A stretch of 22,299 bases of DNA from Leptospira sp. (GTDB lineage Bacteria; Spirochaetota; Leptospiria; Leptospirales; Leptospiraceae). A model generated the notes under the pieces. The model had not been told where the DNA came from, made no database searches, and saw only the letters and a list, made by a program, of their open reading frames with translations. The translations under genes and the position numbers were made by a program. The stretch covers positions 1-22,299 of the forward strand of contig JAPZTS010000025.1 of assembly GCA_027533185.1 (NCBI GenBank), in the 5' to 3' direction. Shown here piece by piece: positions 8,102 to 16,521 of the stretch; within the stretch, counting starts at the first letter, position 1, and each line of letters begins with the position of its first letter.

Positions 8102-9349
8102 TTAATGGGCGAGGTGAAAGGAGTTTTTCCGGCTATTTTTATAGAAATGAACGGCGGACATGGCAAGGAAAACAATTCCGACTATGTAGAGGCCGAAGCC
8201 CATTTCAAAGTAACCAAGTAAGACGAAACCGAATAAGAGTCTTCCCACCTCCAAAAATTGTGCAAAAGTCTTTCCTTCGATCATCGCGTTTATGGAAACC
8301 AAGGATGCTGTCACCCAAATGGCAATTAAGACCTGTGAGAACAGGCTAAACTTTGTTACAAAGAGGAGAAAACCGAAGGATAGCAAAAGAACTCCTACAA
8401 ACCAAGCTGTCGTATACGCACGAACTTCAGCATTGGGTCTAGGGTCGTACTTTACAAAGCTCTTTGGGTTCACTTCCGGGATCGGGAGGTATCCTGATGG
8501 TTTTTTTCCATCACCGGGTATCCAACCGGGTCTCATAAAAAAGACAAGAACTTTGTCCCTCCACCGCTTCGCGGAAAGGGATTGCCGAAAGAGCTCCCAA
8601 TAGTAGTGAAAATTTGCATAGACTGGGTTAAAACTACGTAAGGGTTTGACTGTTCCATAAACACATTCTTCCTCTTCTACCTGGAAGGTTCCGAACATTC
8701 TGTCCCAAAGGATAAAAATCCCTCCGTGGTTTCTATCAATATACTTTGGATTGATGGCATGGTGGACTCTATGGTGGGAAGGAGTGGAGAGGATAAATTC
8801 TGCAACCCTTCCCAGTTTGCCGACTGCCTTTGTATGCACCCAAAATTGGTAGATCAAATTGATCTGGCCGGAAGCAAGATACATCCAAGGATGAAAGCCG
8901 ATGAGGGCAAGAGGTACATAAAAGATCCAAGAAATCAGCCCACCAAGCCCGGTTTGCCGGAGAGCCACTACCAAATTGTATTCCTCGCTATGGTGGTGGA
9001 TGACATGACCTGCCCAAAGGATATTCACTTCATGGGCCAACCTATGAGACCAGTAGTAACAAAAATCTTGCCCGATGATGCAGAGGACCCATGCCCATGG
9101 GTTGTTCATCGCAAATTCAAAAAATCGAAAATGCTCGTAGATATAAAAATAGGCAAATAAACCCAGGCCCTTTTGGAATAGACCCCACAATTGGCTGAGT
9201 ATTCCTGTGCTCAGGTCCGCAATGGAATCATTCAAACGGTAGAGTGCTTTATTTTTCCGATTTCCGATCCATACTTCAATTCCTATCAAAAGGAAAAAAA
9301 CGGGAATAGCAAACGTTACAAATTTGGGAGGTGTAAAATTCTCAAACAT
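8102..9349 (-). CDS. Fatty acid hydroxylase/sterol desaturase superfamily, AGMO-like membrane oxygenase
   Basis: A 415-residue polytopic membrane protein with the eight-histidine di-iron signature: H102-RLA-H106, H115-VI-HHH (118-120) and H192-H193-RV-H196-H197. The surrounding text SEEYNLVVALRQT and the later IDRNHGGIFILWDRMFGTF closely resemble alkylglycerol monooxygenase (AGMO/TMEM195) rather than C4-methyl sterol oxidases, and the extra C-terminal hydrophobic region (about 320-400) fits that group. Known AGMO cleaves ether lipids with tetrahydrobiopterin; whether this bacterial relative does so is an inference. The start is ATG without a visible ribosome site, 18 bases after the ksgA stop, making it the last gene of the long minus-strand run. 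A downstream gap of about 180 bp separates it from the next run. Confidence 0.85.
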   Translation of the reverse strand: MFENFTPPKFVTFAIPVFFLLIGIEVWIGNRKNKALYRLNDSIADLSTGILSQLWGLFQKGLGLFAYFYIYEHFRFFEFAMNNPWAWVLCIIGQDFCYYWSHRLAHEVNILWAGHVIHHHSEEYNLVVALRQTGLGGLISWIFYVPLALIGFHPWMYLASGQINLIYQFWVHTKAVGKLGRVAEFILSTPSHHRVHHAINPKYIDRNHGGIFILWDRMFGTFQVEEEECVYGTVKPLRSFNPVYANFHYYWELFRQSLSAKRWRDKVLVFFMRPGWIPGDGKKPSGYLPIPEVNPKSFVKYDPRPNAEVRAYTTAWFVGVLLLSFGFLLFVTKFSLFSQVLIAIWVTASLVSINAMIEGKTFAQFLEVGRLLFGFVLLGYFEMGFGLYIVGIVFLAMSAVHFYKNSRKNSFHLAH

Positions 9350-9367
9350 AGTTTGGGAAGATTGACA

Positions 9368-10237
9368 TCATTTTGACAAATCGTCAAGCAAATGTTGACC
9401 CAGTGTCAAGAATTGTTCCTGGTTCAATTCTTCGGGCCGACTCTTGGGGTTGATTCCTGATTTCTCTAGAGCCGACTGGACTGCCAATTGAAAATCCGAA
9501 TCCTGCGAAAACGGTGACTCTCTTAGAGATACCTGGATCTGTTTTCGTTTCCCCCAAAAAATGGCACGTAGCAACCTCGACCAGAGGAGAATTTCATCTT
9601 TTGTTTGAATCAGCCTTTCCTTGGGTTGTATGGGAATAATCTGGATAAGACTTGAATGAATTTTGGGAATCGGATAAAAACAGTTTTTGTGAACGACTTT
9701 TAGGTGTTTTGTAGTAGTTAAACCATTCAAAAAAACGGAGATGCTTGATATTTCTGATGTGAGTCGGTCCGCAAATTCCTTCTGAACCATAAAAATTCCG
9801 CCTATCCAGTTTTCAAAATTAGATACTATAAAAATAAGAATTTCTGATGTTAGGTGGTAGGGAAGATTTCCGAAAATAAATACTGGGTTCGTTTGTATTC
9901 TGTGGAGATTTTCTAAAGCATCGCCCTCAAAAAGGGTTACATTTGAGAAAGTGTTGAGGATTCTCTCTTTTGCAAGATGAACATAGGCATTATCAATTTC
10001 AAAAAGAAAAGTCTTTTTTTTGAGAGAAAGAAGAGGATATGTTAGAGAACCAAGACCTATACCAATTTCAGCTATTTCTGAATTTTTTTCTGTTAGGTGT
10101 TTGGCGCCTGATTCTACTATAAAATTTACAATATTTTGATCTACAAGAAAGTTCTGACCAAATTTTTTTTGGGCACGGATTCCTTGTGAGCTAAGGTAAG
10201 CTTCGATTTCCGATTTCGTTGAAAAGGGGGCCTTCAA
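9368..10237 (-). CDS. rsmA: 16S rRNA (adenine1518/1519-N6) dimethyltransferase
   Basis: RsmA (KsgA) dimethylates two adjacent adenines near the 3' end of 16S rRNA, a late ribosome-assembly step. The 289-residue product has KKFGQNFLVD (24-33), SAM motif I EIGIGLGSLT (57-66; the usual Pro is Ile here), acidic E80 ending strand 2, GDALEN (D106) and catalytic NLPY (124-127), then KEFADRL and a C-terminal helical domain. The TTG start at 10237 is supported by GAGG six to seven bases upstream and places the GQNFL motif at the usual distance from the N-terminus. This start lies 47 bases inside the 3' end of the ComEC-like gene, so the two reading frames overlap. Confidence 0.92.
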   Translation of the reverse strand: MKAPFSTKSEIEAYLSSQGIRAQKKFGQNFLVDQNIVNFIVESGAKHLTEKNSEIAEIGIGLGSLTYPLLSLKKKTFLFEIDNAYVHLAKERILNTFSNVTLFEGDALENLHRIQTNPVFIFGNLPYHLTSEILIFIVSNFENWIGGIFMVQKEFADRLTSEISSISVFLNGLTTTKHLKVVHKNCFYPIPKIHSSLIQIIPIQPKERLIQTKDEILLWSRLLRAIFWGKRKQIQVSLRESPFSQDSDFQLAVQSALEKSGINPKSRPEELNQEQFLTLGQHLLDDLSK

Positions 10238-11999
10238 TTATTTCCTCTAGGGTAAGTATTTGGAATCGAGATGATATCCCAAGTAGATTTTGGTATTTTT
10301 TCCATTCCCATTCCTCTTTCTGTTTCCACTTGGGAAAATCTAAAACAATAATCCCCAGGGTTTTATGTGTATTCCTTTTTTCTAACCAGGAAAGCGTTTG
10401 AAAAAACTGGGGAATCTTTTCTTTTTTACCATCAAATCGAAGAATGGCGAAGTCCTGTTTGAAATTCCAGCCCAGAGAGAATCTTTTTTCTATGGGACTT
10501 TTTTCAGAATCCAATCCCCAGAGTTTTGCATTTGTATGGTATAGTTGGATTTTGATATGTGGTTGGATATTCTTTAAAGATAATGCATCTCTTAAACAGG
10601 ATTCCGATTCTATAAAAACTTCTTCCAAATGTAAAGTATCTCTATAATCCAGATGGATTCTTTTAAAACAATTTCCGTAAATCCATAGCTTTGAATCCCT
10701 TTGGATATATGCCAATCCCCGTTGAAACATGCTGTTGAAAATGGGAGCCTGATAAGACTTTAGATCGAGGTAAATCAGAACAAAACTAAAGAAAATAAAA
10801 AAATACAAAACAAATCTAAATACATTCTTCTCTACAAAGCGAATCGAATAGAAAACTAAAGTATAGAACAAGAGGAATAGAAATATTGTGTTGTATGGGA
10901 TTTCTTTCCACTCTCGGAAATACGGAAAGATAGACTCAAATATTGGAATACTTCCTAAAAATAAAGAAAGTAGAAATTGAATGGGAAGCCATAACCAGGA
11001 AAGATCTAGACTGGTCGAAAGAAAGGAAAAACAAAAACCCAGAAAGAGAGATCCGTAAACAATCGGTAACAAGAGACAAGAAAGAGGAACTAAAAAAAAA
11101 TTAATGATAATTCCACCGAAGGCATAGGATTTAAAAAAAAAGACTAAAAAGGGAAACGTACTTATACTACAGGATAAAGTGATATGAAGGTTCTCCTTAA
11201 TAAAAATTTTTGATTTGGGAAACACCAAAAGATCAAGTTTGGGTTTTATAAAAAAGATGCCCCAAACAGCCGCAAAAGAAAGACAATAACCGATGCTTAA
11301 AAAATCTGAGAATTGAAAAAGTAAAATATTTGCCGAAGCATATAAAATCAAATCTAAAGAGAAAATTTTCCTATGAAAATAAGAACCAAACATGGTGTAG
11401 ACGGCAAAAATAAAAGCTCTTAGAAAAGAAACTGGAAAGTCCAAAAGATACAGGTAGAAAAAACCAAAGCCAATAGAAGCCAGAAGCGGTACAATTGGAA
11501 TTCGTTGGAATATTTTTGAAAATAGAAAATAAAATGAACCCACAAATATACCTAAATGAAGACCCGAAGCAGCAAAAAGATGCAAAAGTCCCGTACGTTT
11601 TGTTCTTTGTTTCCAGGAGTAAGGGAGGGATGCAATTGAACCAAAAACAAATCCTTTCACAACTAGCGATTCAAGTTTAGTAAGGGGAATTCTATTTACC
11701 GCAAGTTCAACATAGGATTTAAATCCAGGATTGATGTTTTTTTTTCGAAATCCAATATCAAGTTTTGGTATTAGCGTAAAAACCAGAAAACCGACTAAAA
11801 CTTGGATGGAGATAGTTTCCAAATGTTTTGATAGTTTTATAGGTTGAAGTATGATTGCTATGAGAAGGAAGATTATACCTACAGAAGAATAAACTTCAAA
11901 ACCTTTATTATCTTTGAAAATTTTGAAAAAAATACCTGAAATATGAACTCCAAAACAGAACCAAGCACCTCTTGATTTTGGAAAAAAACCTGGACCCAT
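10191..11999 (-). CDS. ComEC/Rec2-related membrane channel protein, reduced
   Basis: A 602-residue polytopic protein with about ten hydrophobic helices. The competence-domain hallmark LLHLFAASGLHLGIF (138-152) and the PVSFLRAFIFAVY helix (189-201) identify the ComEC/Rec2 family, whose members form the inner-membrane channel for single-stranded DNA uptake. Differences from full-length ComEC (about 700-800 residues) are a short N-terminus without a recognisable OB-like domain and a soluble C-terminal region of about 190 residues (410-602) lacking the HxHxDH metallo-beta-lactamase motif. It may be a degenerate nuclease-like domain. The ATG at 11999 has no clear ribosome site. It lies 52 bases after the trpS stop and overlaps ksgA by 47 bp. 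Confidence 0.75.
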   Translation of the reverse strand: MGPGFFPKSRGAWFCFGVHISGIFFKIFKDNKGFEVYSSVGIIFLLIAIILQPIKLSKHLETISIQVLVGFLVFTLIPKLDIGFRKKNINPGFKSYVELAVNRIPLTKLESLVVKGFVFGSIASLPYSWKQRTKRTGLLHLFAASGLHLGIFVGSFYFLFSKIFQRIPIVPLLASIGFGFFYLYLLDFPVSFLRAFIFAVYTMFGSYFHRKIFSLDLILYASANILLFQFSDFLSIGYCLSFAAVWGIFFIKPKLDLLVFPKSKIFIKENLHITLSCSISTFPFLVFFFKSYAFGGIIINFFLVPLSCLLLPIVYGSLFLGFCFSFLSTSLDLSWLWLPIQFLLSLFLGSIPIFESIFPYFREWKEIPYNTIFLFLLFYTLVFYSIRFVEKNVFRFVLYFFIFFSFVLIYLDLKSYQAPIFNSMFQRGLAYIQRDSKLWIYGNCFKRIHLDYRDTLHLEEVFIESESCLRDALSLKNIQPHIKIQLYHTNAKLWGLDSEKSPIEKRFSLGWNFKQDFAILRFDGKKEKIPQFFQTLSWLEKRNTHKTLGIIVLDFPKWKQKEEWEWKKYQNLLGISSRFQILTLEEIIEGPLFNEIGNRSLP

Positions 12000-12051
12000 A
12001 GATACAGGATTTACAAAAAAACAAAATTGGTGCCTTAGATTTGATTCTTTT

Positions 12052-13023
12052 TTAAAAAAGTTTTAAACCGATTGATTTTCTAATTTCGTTTAACTTTGTT
12101 TCGGCAATTTCAGTTGCTTTGCTTTTTCCAGCTCGCAAAACATCTCTTACATAATCAAGATTTTGTGTGAGCTGACTTCTCTTTTCGCGGAATGGAGAAA
12201 AATGATCTAAAACTTTGGAAAGAAGATCCTTTTTTAGATCTCCATACCCAACTCCGCCTTTTTCATATTTTTCTTTGAGCGTTTCCTTTTCCGATTCTGT
12301 TAAAAACAAGCTATGGATTTGAAAGATAAAACTAGAATTTGGATCTTTTGGCTCTTCGATTGATTTGGAATCCGACTGGATAGCCATTACCTGTTTTTTA
12401 ATTTCCTTTTCTGTTCCAAAAAAGTCGATCGTATTCCCGTATGATTTCGACATTTTAGCACCATCGATGCCTGGAACAATCGCAGTCCGCTCTTCAATAT
12501 CAGGCTCAGGCAGATGGAGTAGGGGACCAAATAGTGCATTGAATCTTTCTGCAATATCGCGAGCAAACTCTAAATGTTGTTTTTGGTCCTTTCCCACAGG
12601 AACTTTTTCCGCCGAAAAAAGTAGGATATCACTTGCCATCAAAATTGGATAGGTGAATAACCCAGCACCGGGCGTAAAACCTTTGTTCACTTTGTCTTTA
12701 AAACTGTGTGCGAGTTGGAGTTGGGGAACCGTAATGCATTGAGATAGATACCATGTCAATTCTGTCACTTGAGGAACATCACTTTGAATCCAAAAGACAG
12801 TCTTTTGTGGATCAACACCTAAGGCGAGTAAATCGATAGCACATTCTAAACTATATTCTTCTAAATTTTTTTTATTTGAATAGGTTGTAAGAGCATGCAG
12901 ATTTGCTATGAATAAAAAAAGATCACTTGAGCTTTGATAGTCTAAAATTTTGCGAATGGCTCCAAAGTAGTTTCCTAAATGAAGTTTGCCGCTAGGTTGA
13001 AGGCCCGTTAGTATTCTCATCAT
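12052..13023 (-). CDS. trpS: Tryptophanyl-tRNA synthetase
   Basis: A class I aminoacyl-tRNA synthetase that charges tRNA-Trp. The 323-residue product shows TGLQPSGKLHLGNYFGA (6-22, the HIGH-like motif HLGN), MASDILLF (129-136), PVGKDQKQH (142-150) and KMSKS (190-194), with length typical for bacterial TrpS. The start codon overlaps the stop of the upstream hypothetical gene as ATGA (13020-13023), implying coupled translation. A second in-frame ATG directly follows (MM), so the exact start is ambiguous by one residue. Confidence 0.96.
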   Translation of the reverse strand: MMRILTGLQPSGKLHLGNYFGAIRKILDYQSSSDLFLFIANLHALTTYSNKKNLEEYSLECAIDLLALGVDPQKTVFWIQSDVPQVTELTWYLSQCITVPQLQLAHSFKDKVNKGFTPGAGLFTYPILMASDILLFSAEKVPVGKDQKQHLEFARDIAERFNALFGPLLHLPEPDIEERTAIVPGIDGAKMSKSYGNTIDFFGTEKEIKKQVMAIQSDSKSIEEPKDPNSSFIFQIHSLFLTESEKETLKEKYEKGGVGYGDLKKDLLSKVLDHFSPFREKRSQLTQNLDYVRDVLRAGKSKATEIAETKLNEIRKSIGLKLF

Positions 13024-14945
13024 TCCTCGGAGTCTATGCCCGAACCCTCTTCTGAAACATTCGGTATTCCTTCGCCACCATTGAATTTTGAATATGTAAG
13101 ACGTTCATATTCCGAATTAAGTTTAATCAATTCCTGCTCAATTTTACGATGGGCAGTCAACTTGATAGTTGTATTGGGATCTTTGAATATTACAGCGTAA
13201 TTGTAGAGGTATTTGGTAAATTGAATAAATACATTCTCCACACTCATACCATTGATTCTTTCTTTTGCAACCACTGCCTTCTCGTAGTGTGGAATAAAGC
13301 GAGCCATAAGTTTCACTTCTTCTATAATTTTATCCTTGGTTGCTGTGATTTGTTCAGAGGATTTTCCTTTTGATTCGGAACTTTTTGCCATCAGATGGCT
13401 TTCAACTACCATATTTAATTTATTAGCAAAATTTCCGAAGAATTCGGAGGCGCCTTGTAAGGTTGTCAGAAGCGTTCGAGTAATTTGATCAGTCGCTCCT
13501 GTGCTGTAATCCGTATTATATTGTTGGAAACTATAGGCAAAACTTGGAAACTTTTTGTTAAAATTGTCAAGGTTTCTAACTAAAGTGTTTAATTGATCAA
13601 TTTCTTTTTTAAACAAGCCGGTTTGAACTAGGAGAATTTCTTGGTTTTGGTTTTTATCTCCCAAACGAACATAACCTTCTATCATGTTTACATATACAGT
13701 TTGCAAATCTCTCAGAAGAAGATAAACAAGTCTATGTGGTTGAGATTTGTATGAATTTTTAACTGTTTGGCTTTTTGCAGACTCAGGCAGGTGGTGGGCC
13801 ATAAAGTCATCCACAACATGATTTAAAAAATCGAAACTGATTTTACCCTTATCATCAATTAAGAAATAACGAGATCTAAGATTTTGCAATTCTTCCTTTT
13901 TGAAGAGTCGACTGTTGATATCGTCTGAAATTTTAGCAACAGTGATTTCCACTTCCTTTTGGATTTCCCTTGCTGCTTGGAATTTATGCTCTTGTATTGC
14001 CGGAACACGAAGATCCGCAACAATCTCTTGCCAAGAGAACATCTTCTTCTTTGATACAATATAGAAAGCAGTTATAGCGTCTGTTAGTTTTGGTTTTCCT
14101 GATTCGAGTGCGAGAGCATAACTGATTCCTTCCATAATTTTGTTAAGCTTGTTCGCTAATTTTTCATCCTGTTTTACAATTTCTGGAAGGTGTGTGAGTA
14201 TGATATCTCTCGAATCTTCTCTCTGTAAAAATCGAACATAAAACATCTGCATTTTTAAAGATCGATCTAAAAAGATATCCGCAGAGATTTTATCGGCGAC
14301 TAATCCATCTAATGTTGCAAATGCGTTGTAGAATTTATTAAAATTATTGATAACATTGTAAGCCAAAGGAGACCATATTCGCCATCCTTGTTGTTCCGCT
14401 ACTCGGAGTGCTTGGATGGTTGGAACTAATATCTCTTCCTTGACACCACGGAATATTTTTTCAACTGCTGTGGAGATCGTTGGATTTCTTCCAAATAGCC
14501 CTATTTCAATAGCTCCCGTTTCCTTGGCGAATTTGCTGATTGAACTGGTTGCCGCGCCTCCACCAAACAAACCTGCTAAAAAGCCTCCGCCACCTGATTC
14601 TTGAGGCTTCTTTTTGACTGTCTGTTTTTGTTTTGCCGAATCAACACTAACGAGGTCAGAATTTCGTTTGGGTTTGTTTTCCTTTGGTGGTTGCCGGTTC
14701 TCATTCCTGTTAGATGGATTTCTGTTCCCTTCCGGCTCTCCTCTATCTCGGTCTTCTGCTGTTTTTTTTTCTTTATGTTTATTTGCGTAGTCTTCATCGA
14801 CTTTTCTGATGAGGTCGATCCGAATAAAAACATCATTCGATTTTAAGATTGCTTCGTCTATCAACTGTTGGTGGTCTGGGCTTCTTGATTTGCGGTACAA
14901 ATCTGCGAAAACTCTATGGGCTTCTGTGCGAGAGACAGGTGTCAT
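13020..14945 (-). CDS. Conserved spirochaete-type hypothetical protein (DUF5312-like)
   Basis: A 641-residue soluble protein with no enzyme motif I recognise. After about 55 residues comes a highly charged, low-complexity stretch (about 55-115, rich in K, E, N, R, P) and a glycine-rich patch GGGGFLAGLFGGGA (118-131). The remaining 500 residues are predominantly helical with heptad-like patterns, and the C-terminal tail is acidic. It resembles the spirochaete-restricted family DUF5312, but that is from memory and cannot be tested here. Its ribosome site AAAGGAG lies in the last codons of the upstream lolA-like gene, four bases separate the genes, and its stop overlaps trpS, so it is translationally coupled on both sides. 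The function is unknown. Its coupling to lolA and trpS argues for a housekeeping role; an envelope or cell-shape role is only a guess. Confidence 0.8.
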   Translation of the reverse strand: MTPVSRTEAHRVFADLYRKSRSPDHQQLIDEAILKSNDVFIRIDLIRKVDEDYANKHKEKKTAEDRDRGEPEGNRNPSNRNENRQPPKENKPKRNSDLVSVDSAKQKQTVKKKPQESGGGGFLAGLFGGGAATSSISKFAKETGAIEIGLFGRNPTISTAVEKIFRGVKEEILVPTIQALRVAEQQGWRIWSPLAYNVINNFNKFYNAFATLDGLVADKISADIFLDRSLKMQMFYVRFLQREDSRDIILTHLPEIVKQDEKLANKLNKIMEGISYALALESGKPKLTDAITAFYIVSKKKMFSWQEIVADLRVPAIQEHKFQAAREIQKEVEITVAKISDDINSRLFKKEELQNLRSRYFLIDDKGKISFDFLNHVVDDFMAHHLPESAKSQTVKNSYKSQPHRLVYLLLRDLQTVYVNMIEGYVRLGDKNQNQEILLVQTGLFKKEIDQLNTLVRNLDNFNKKFPSFAYSFQQYNTDYSTGATDQITRTLLTTLQGASEFFGNFANKLNMVVESHLMAKSSESKGKSSEQITATKDKIIEEVKLMARFIPHYEKAVVAKERINGMSVENVFIQFTKYLYNYAVIFKDPNTTIKLTAHRKIEQELIKLNSEYERLTYSKFNGGEGIPNVSEEGSGIDSEE

Positions 14946-14965
14946 AGGCTCACTCCTTTTGGTTT
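14945..14965 (-). promoter_or_regulatory. Ribosome binding site shared with the lolA stop
   Basis: On the minus strand AAAAGGAG overlaps the last two codons and stop (AAG GAG TGA) of the lolA-like gene and lies seven bases before the ATG of the hypothetical gene. This is one of the two strongest Shine-Dalgarno sequences in the window. Confidence 0.7.
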
Positions 14966-15528
14966 AGAGGATTTTCGACGATTTGTGAACTAGTGGGCGG
15001 TTGGAAATTAAAAAGTCCTGTCCCAAGACCTATATTTGTAGCAATGCCTGAAAAAGTAACTTCTGTGATCTCTTCATCAGACTTTTTCATTTTTATAACT
15101 CGAGGAAGGTCATTATCTGATACCACTAAGATAATCTCCGTATAACGTTTTGAAGGTGATAATAACCGAAACGTTTTTCCTGAGACAGTAACAGATTCAT
15201 AACCAGATAAAAGTCCTCCAATCCCTCCACTAACACCCTTGAGATCTTGTTTGCCTGCAATCGATGAGTCCGGATTGTAAAACCATAGTACTTTCCCATT
15301 GGAAGAAAGGATTCTGCCGTCATTGAATCGCACATGCAATTGGTATGGATTTTTATACGAAAGAACACCTGTCATACTTCCGTTGATTGTGATGGTTGCA
15401 CGAAAGCTTTCAAGTGAATTTAATTTGCCAATGACTGCACTCAGTCTGGCATTTCCGTCTTCCGCTTGGAGAGAAAATCCCCAAGACAGAAGTCCGAAAC
15501 AGACAAAATTTGCAAATAGGTTTCGCAA
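14950..15528 (-). CDS. LolA-like outer-membrane lipoprotein carrier
   Basis: The 192-residue product begins with a signal peptide (MRNLFANFVCFGLLSWGFSLQA, cleavage expected after LQA) and then the LolA-type pattern: LNSLESFRATITINGSMTGV, SYKNPYQLHVRFNDG, SSNGKVLWFYNPDSS and a later LPRVIKMKK. LolA shuttles lipoproteins across the periplasm to the outer membrane, which fits a diderm spirochaete. Sequence identity to the proteobacterial family looks low, so I call it LolA-like. The start is TTG with only a weak purine stretch upstream, 23 bases after the etfA stop. It overlaps the ribosome site of the next gene, indicating an operon. Confidence 0.75.
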   Translation of the reverse strand: MRNLFANFVCFGLLSWGFSLQAEDGNARLSAVIGKLNSLESFRATITINGSMTGVLSYKNPYQLHVRFNDGRILSSNGKVLWFYNPDSSIAGKQDLKGVSGGIGGLLSGYESVTVSGKTFRLLSPSKRYTEIILVVSDNDLPRVIKMKKSDEEITEVTFSGIATNIGLGTGLFNFQPPTSSQIVENPLNQKE

Positions 15529-15551
15529 AAACTTTGTCAGAGTGTCAGGGA

Positions 15552-16511
15552 TTAGCCTAACACTTTTTTGAATTCAGAAGTGAGTGCAGGCACTACTTCG
15601 AAAAGGTCTGCTACAACACCATACGTTGCAACTTTAAAGATAGGAGCATCTCCATCCTTATTGATAGCAACGATATATTTTGAAGATCCCATACCAGCTA
15701 AGTGCTGGATAGCTCCAGAAATACCGCACGCAATGTAACAGTTTGGAGAGACAGTTTTACCAGTCTGACCTACTTGGTGAGAGTGCGAAATCCATCCCGC
15801 ATCTACTGTTGCTCGAGAAGCACCAAGTGCTGCTCCCAAAGTATCTGCTAAGTCTTGGAGCATCGGCCAGTTTTCTGGTCCCTTGATTCCTCGTCCGCCG
15901 GATACAATGATCGAAGCATCTGCTAGCTGAACTTTGTTTCCACCAGAAAGATCTTTGGAGAGAGATTTGGATCGGACATCGCCAGCGCCTGCGGATGATT
16001 TTTCAACAGTACCGGCACCTTCCTTCGGAGTCACTTCTTGAGAGTTTGCGCGGACAGTAAACATTTGGATTTCGGATGCCACTTTTAAGTTTGCATACGC
16101 TTTACCAGAGTAGATTGGTTTTTTTGCCACAACCTTTCCACCGTCTACAGACAGAGCCACCGCATCCGCAACGATTCCTGCACCAGCTTTGATCGCAACA
16201 CGTGGAGAGTATTCCTTTCCTTGCGAGGAGTGGGGCATAAGAACCACAGCCGGTTTCTTTTCTTGGATGATTGCGTTGATTCCATTTGCATATGCTTCTG
16301 GATTGAAATCTCCAAGGTTTGCTGCGATAATCGTATCTGCACCAACTGCTTTGAGGTCTCCTGCAAAACCGTCGACCGACTCTGCAATGATTACAGTATG
16401 AACCTTTCCACCAATTGCATCCGCAATTCTACGACCAGCGGAAGTGAGTTCTTTTGAGATTTTTTTAAGTTCGCCGTTTTTTAATTCACCAACTACTAAA
16501 ACATCTGCCAT
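15552..16511 (-). CDS. etfA: Electron transfer flavoprotein, alpha subunit
   Basis: EtfA binds FAD and, with EtfB, accepts electrons from acyl-CoA dehydrogenases and passes them to the quinone pool. The 319-residue product has the N-terminal nucleotide-binding-like half and the conserved C-terminal FAD domain: [49 protein letters not shown] and [19 protein letters not shown]. Length is typical. The ATG follows AAGGAG by six bases, and this ribosome site overlaps the etfB stop, ten bases away, so the two are cotranslated. An acyl-CoA dehydrogenase at the right edge is a natural electron donor. Confidence 0.96.
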   Translation of the reverse strand: MADVLVVGELKNGELKKISKELTSAGRRIADAIGGKVHTVIIAESVDGFAGDLKAVGADTIIAANLGDFNPEAYANGINAIIQEKKPAVVLMPHSSQGKEYSPRVAIKAGAGIVADAVALSVDGGKVVAKKPIYSGKAYANLKVASEIQMFTVRANSQEVTPKEGAGTVEKSSAGAGDVRSKSLSKDLSGGNKVQLADASIIVSGGRGIKGPENWPMLQDLADTLGAALGASRATVDAGWISHSHQVGQTGKTVSPNCYIACGISGAIQHLAGMGSSKYIVAINKDGDAPIFKVATYGVVADLFEVVPALTSEFKKVLG

Positions 16512-16521
16512 GATTTGCTCC

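Noticed and set aside
7906..8175. N-terminal extension of the M23 peptidase frame up to 8175
   Set aside because: The extra residues are not signal-like, and a GAGG ribosome site with an ATG and membrane anchor occurs at 7905.
7990..8349. 119-residue + strand frame crossing the 7906-8101 gap
   Set aside because: Arg-rich, extends antisense into the AGMO-like gene, no ribosome site or known motif.
8726..9160. 144-residue + strand frame inside the AGMO-like gene
   Set aside because: Antisense to a gene with complete histidine motifs; composition lacks protein-like pattern and it matches no family.
14576..14846. Frames on both strands over the low-complexity part of the hypothetical gene
   Set aside because: Produced by repetitive Lys/Glu/Asn codons of the real gene in other frames.
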